From NCBI GenBank assembly GCA_036382855.1, contig DASVPO010000034.1, positions 1 through 64,000 of the forward strand: a DNA stretch of 64,000 bases. The letters run 5' to 3'. The notes under the pieces are model-generated. The model had not been told where the DNA came from. It did not search any database and saw only the letters and a program-made list of their open reading frames with translations. Position numbers and translations under genes: made by a program. The stretch comes from DASVTR01 sp036382855. Its GTDB lineage: Bacteria; Acidobacteriota; Blastocatellia; Pyrinomonadales; Pyrinomonadaceae. This document shows positions 61,507 to 64,000 of this stretch, one piece after another. How positions within the stretch are numbered: the first letter of the stretch is position 1; each line of letters begins with the position of its first letter.

Positions 61507-62660
61507 ATCTTTCCGTACGGCGACATCTCCGCGAGGCGTTTGATGATGCCGGGGAGGATGGAAAGAAGATACTGTATCTCGCGCTCCGTGTTGTAGCGGC
61601 CGACGGAGAATCTGATTGAGCCTTGCGCCGCCGTGTAGGGAACGTTCATGGCGCGCAGCACGGCCGAAGAGACGTGCGACTCTGCGTTGCAGGCCGACCC
61701 CGTCGAGACGCAGATGCCTGCTTCGTCCAGATGCGCGAGAATGCTTTCGCCTTCGATGTACTCGAAAGAGATGTTGGCCGTATTGGGCAGGCGACGCTCG
61801 CGGTTGGGTGTGCCGTTGAGGCGCGTGTTGGGGATGGTGCTGAGGATAGTGTCTTCGAGTTGGTCGCGGAGGCTGCGAACGCACGCATGCCCTTCGAAGT
61901 TCGACGCCAACTCGCAGGCCGCACCGAGCGCGACGATATAGGGCACGGCCTCCGTCCCCGCGCGCCGCCCGCGCTCCTGCCCGCCGCCGATGATAAACGG
62001 CGCGAGCTTCAGCCCCTCGCGTATATACAACGCGCCGACGCCCTTCGGCGCATGAAACTTATGGCCCGCGAGCGCGAAGAGGTCAACCTGTAACGCGCGC
62101 ACATCAATCGGAATCTTGCCGACCGCCTGCACGCCGTCAACGTGAAAGACGGCATCGGAGCTTTCATGCACGATGCGACCGATCTCTTCGACGGGGAAGA
62201 GCACGCCCGTCTCGTTATTGGCGAGCATGACGGACACTAAGGCCGTCTCGGGCCTGAGCGCGGCGCGCAAATCTTCAAGACGTAGATTGCCCTCCGCATC
62301 AACCTCCAGCCACGTTACCTCGTAGCCGCTCCGTTCAAGGTGCTCGCAGAGATTCCTGACGGCTTCGTGCTCGACTCTCGTCGTTATGATGTGTCGCTTG
62401 CCGGGCTTCTCTTCAAGCACACCGCGAATGGCCCAGTTATCAGCCTCCGAGCCGCAGGAGGTGAAGACAATCTCTGTCGTCTCGCCTGCGCCGATCAGCC
62501 GGGCCACCTGCTCGCGCGCGTGCTCGACGCTCCTGCGCATCTGCCTGCCGAACGTGTGTGCGGAGGAAGGGTTGCCGTAAGCTTCTGCAAGATAGGGCTG
62601 CATCGCCGCGAAGACTTCGGGCGCGACGCGCGTCGTGGCGTTGTTGTCCAGATAAATCAT
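61458..62660 (-). CDS. iscS: Cysteine desulfurase (NifS/IscS type)
   Basis: A 400-residue PLP enzyme that removes sulfur from cysteine and passes it to Fe-S scaffolds. MIYLDNNATT at the start, the HVDGVQAVGK and ALAGHKFHAPKGVGALYI (PLP Lys) regions, and the catalytic Cys loop SVSTGSACNAES-type (here CVSTGSACNAESHVSS) are all present. The ATG at 62660 overlaps the stop of the zinc-ribbon gene by ATGA, which decides the start against a reading 69 nt longer. The last about 17 residues (VQSPESKVQSQEPSS) are encoded by the heptamer repeat and are not normal for the family. Confidence 0.95.
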   Translation of the reverse strand: MIYLDNNATTRVAPEVFAAMQPYLAEAYGNPSSAHTFGRQMRRSVEHAREQVARLIGAGETTEIVFTSCGSEADNWAIRGVLEEKPGKRHIITTRVEHEAVRNLCEHLERSGYEVTWLEVDAEGNLRLEDLRAALRPETALVSVMLANNETGVLFPVEEIGRIVHESSDAVFHVDGVQAVGKIPIDVRALQVDLFALAGHKFHAPKGVGALYIREGLKLAPFIIGGGQERGRRAGTEAVPYIVALGAACELASNFEGHACVRSLRDQLEDTILSTIPNTRLNGTPNRERRLPNTANISFEYIEGESILAHLDEAGICVSTGSACNAESHVSSAVLRAMNVPYTAAQGSIRFSVGRYNTEREIQYLLSILPGIIKRLAEMSPYGKIVQSPESKVQSQEPSS

Positions 62661-62929
62661 CTTCCGGGTTGTTCGACTATTCCAGGTGCGGCTTGAGAGA
62701 CGGACGACTTTCGGTAGAGGCGCATCCACCCGTACTTACGGCAGCCCGGACACCTGCTCCATAGCTGGCTTTTGTTCGTCGCCTTATACCTGATGCCGCC
62801 AATCTCCCAGATTGATACTTCGTGCTTGCATGAGGGACACTCAAGCGTCCAGTCCTCCGATTCGGCCTTCATCTTCGCGGCCATGTTACGCGGGAACATG
62901 GACATCAGGAACTTCTGTATAAATCCCAT
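62657..62929 (-). CDS. Small zinc-ribbon protein between nifU-like and iscS
   Basis: A 90-residue protein with a predicted amphipathic N-terminus (MGFIQKFLMSMFPRNM) and two CXXC pairs (LECPSCKHEVSIWEIGGIRYKA and RCPGCRKYGWMRL) arranged as a zinc ribbon. The spacing of about 35 residues leaves room for a beta hairpin between them. The basic tail contains RLYRKSSV. It overlaps iscS in ATGA and follows the NifU-like gene by 65 nt, so it appears to be part of the Fe-S assembly operon. Unknown function. Confidence 0.75.
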   Translation of the reverse strand: MGFIQKFLMSMFPRNMAAKMKAESEDWTLECPSCKHEVSIWEIGGIRYKATNKSQLWSRCPGCRKYGWMRLYRKSSVSQAAPGIVEQPGR

Positions 62930-62994
62930 CGGAAAAACTCCTTTCGGGGATTAAAGCAGTTCTTTCCACATCACTTCGGTTTGCCTTGCGGCCA

Positions 62995-63600
62995 TCAACC
63001 GATAGTTTGCGCACCCTCTGTTCGCCAGTAGTCTTCCAGTATATCCTCTATCAACGGATGGCACGAATGGCAGCCGCCGCCAGCGTTGCAGGCTCTCGTC
63101 ACCTGCTCGATTGTTTGCAGACGCCCGTTGCGAATGGCCTGCTCGATTGATTTTTCGGAGACGCCGAAGCAGGTACAGATTAGAGCCTCTTCGCCCGTCC
63201 ATTCTTCGCGCGCAGCGTTGTGGTAACCGGCGAGCGCCGCCAGCAGCGCTTCACGGCAGAGCGCCAAGCATTGCCGCTTCTCCGCAGGCACGTCCAGGAG
63301 TTGTGCAATGATTACTTTTTCAAGCGACGAGTTTTCAGCGAGAGTCGCAGCTTCACTGATTGCCATGCCCCTGATTGTTTCGGTCAGGACGGAGGCCGCG
63401 GCGATGAGATAGCCGCACCCCGCCGCTTTGAATTTCGCATCCACGACGGCACGCGCCTCCTCGTCCATTTCCAGCGTCAGACGCAAAACTGCGCCGCAGC
63501 TAAACGACCCAGCATCTCCGACGGCCGCGGTCTGCTCAACTTCGCCCACATTGCGCGGGCGCAGGAAATGCTCTCTGACAGGGCCTTTGTAGTAGGACAT
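62995..63600 (-). CDS. NifU-like Fe-S scaffold with BFD domain
   Basis: A 201-residue protein. Residues 1-130 form an IscU/NifU-type scaffold (MSYYKGPVREHFLRPRNVGEVE) with three Cys positions: SFSCGAVLRL, AAGCGYLI and LALCREALL. Instead of the usual CGD, the first reads CGA, so a conserved Asp is replaced. Residues about 140-190 are a [2Fe-2S] BFD-like domain (LICTCFGVSEKSIEQAI, CNAGGGCHSC). The C-terminal Nfu domain of full NifU is absent. The start at 63600 matches the family; an upstream in-frame reading from 63720 would add an unrelated leader. It heads the Fe-S assembly/kor block and is divergent from the Mrp-type gene. Confidence 0.88.
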   Translation of the reverse strand: MSYYKGPVREHFLRPRNVGEVEQTAAVGDAGSFSCGAVLRLTLEMDEEARAVVDAKFKAAGCGYLIAAASVLTETIRGMAISEAATLAENSSLEKVIIAQLLDVPAEKRQCLALCREALLAALAGYHNAAREEWTGEEALICTCFGVSEKSIEQAIRNGRLQTIEQVTRACNAGGGCHSCHPLIEDILEDYWRTEGAQTIG

Positions 63601-63857
63601 AGCGACAAAACCAGCGAGCGCGCACCCTGAAGTAAACTCGCACGCGAGCGTAACGGCGCACCTCGCGTTTGTCAAAACTAACGGTTCAGGCGAATTGTTA
63701 ACAGGTTCGACAAATCCCATTGCTTACGGCATAATCAATATCGAGTGTGTGAATCAGGTGTTGTTTGTCAGCAGGCAATCAGGAGCGCTTTGACGGCATC
63801 AAAAATAGTGTTTGAAGGCAGTTTCTTCGACCTCGGTTAATCAGCTATAACTACTAT

Positions 63858-64000
63858 ATGTCTCAATTAACAGAACAGAGCGTGATGGACGCCTTGCGGC
63901 AGATTCAAGACCCGGATTTGCACAAGGACATCGTGACGCTGGGCTTTATCAGGGATTTGAAGATTGACGGCGGCAACGTGTCGTTCCGTATCGTGCTGAC
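63858..64000 (+). CDS. Mrp/MIP18-type Fe-S protein, 5' end only
   Basis: The reading frame from 63858 runs to the window end without a stop. It begins MSQLTEQSVMDALRQIQDPD and HKDIVTLGFIRDLKIDGG, the DUF59/MIP18 domain that precedes the P-loop ATPase of Mrp/ApbC Fe-S carriers, although stand-alone DUF59 proteins also exist. Being divergent from the NifU-like gene fits Fe-S assembly. The ATPase part lies outside the window. Confidence 0.8.
   Translation, partial: MSQLTEQSVMDALRQIQDPDLHKDIVTLGFIRDLKIDGGNVSFRIVL

Overview
The window is a chromosomal segment from a GC-rich (roughly 55-60%) free-living, probably soil or sediment bacterium. Acidobacteriota (class Blastocatellia or a neighbour) is my best guess. 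This rests on gene style: a two-component propeller kinase, many hybrid kinases, LolA-like and carboxypeptidase-regulatory secreted proteins, a Roco GTPase and long heptamer repeats between genes. No rRNA or other taxonomic marker gene is present, so the assignment is an inference. I saw no prophage, insertion sequence, CRISPR array, rRNA or tRNA.

Layout. 0.2-1.6 kb: gnd (pentose phosphate pathway). 1.7-13.3 kb: a long minus-strand block that begins with a ferredoxin/metallo-beta-lactamase fusion and a 49-residue zinc-ribbon membrane protein. It continues with lepA, an overlapping brnT-brnA toxin-antitoxin pair, sbcC, rnhA, a GNAT acetyltransferase, two unknown proteins and a Ycf48-like repeat protein. 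13.6-29.7 kb: a signalling region. It holds a PAS hybrid kinase, an Asn-rich membrane protein, and an operon of a 1947-residue kinase with tandem 92-residue HAMP repeats (like fungal group III kinases), CheR, a CheB catalytic domain and a second hybrid kinase. 29.8-32.8 kb: an unusual 21-nt repeat array, then a Roco (LRR-Roc-COR) GTPase. 33-42.8 kb: a MATE transporter, secreted proteins, HutF with an M20 deacylase, a metal-dependent hydrolase and an ankyrin protein. 43-50.3 kb: nadA, gltA, small membrane proteins, a DnaJ-domain protein and a CPA2 antiporter. 50.4-56.2 kb: a propeller sensor kinase and NarL-type regulator flanked by matching palindromes, then a secreted beta-helix protein. 56.3-63.6 kb: a minus-strand block joining Fe-S cluster assembly (NifU-like, zinc ribbon, IscS) to a 2-oxoacid:ferredoxin oxidoreductase (korA, korB), with two CBS proteins, a Uma2 nuclease and a 50-residue membrane protein. 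The start of an Mrp/MIP18-type gene closes the window.

The most striking structure is non-coding. Six gene boundaries carry inverted pairs of tandem heptamers, of four different heptamer sequences (GTCCAAA, GGTAAAA, GTGACRA, GTGATGA), usually starting at or just after a stop codon. A seventh site carries about 47 heptads in unbroken phase, organised as a 21-nt repeat with palindromic cores. An eighth carries an 18-nt tandem repeat that also starts at a stop codon. They look like a family of 3'-end hairpins resembling the heptamer STRR repeats known from cyanobacteria.

Microproteins at 12182-12331 and 58187-58339 are short but well supported by composition, motifs and operon overlap.
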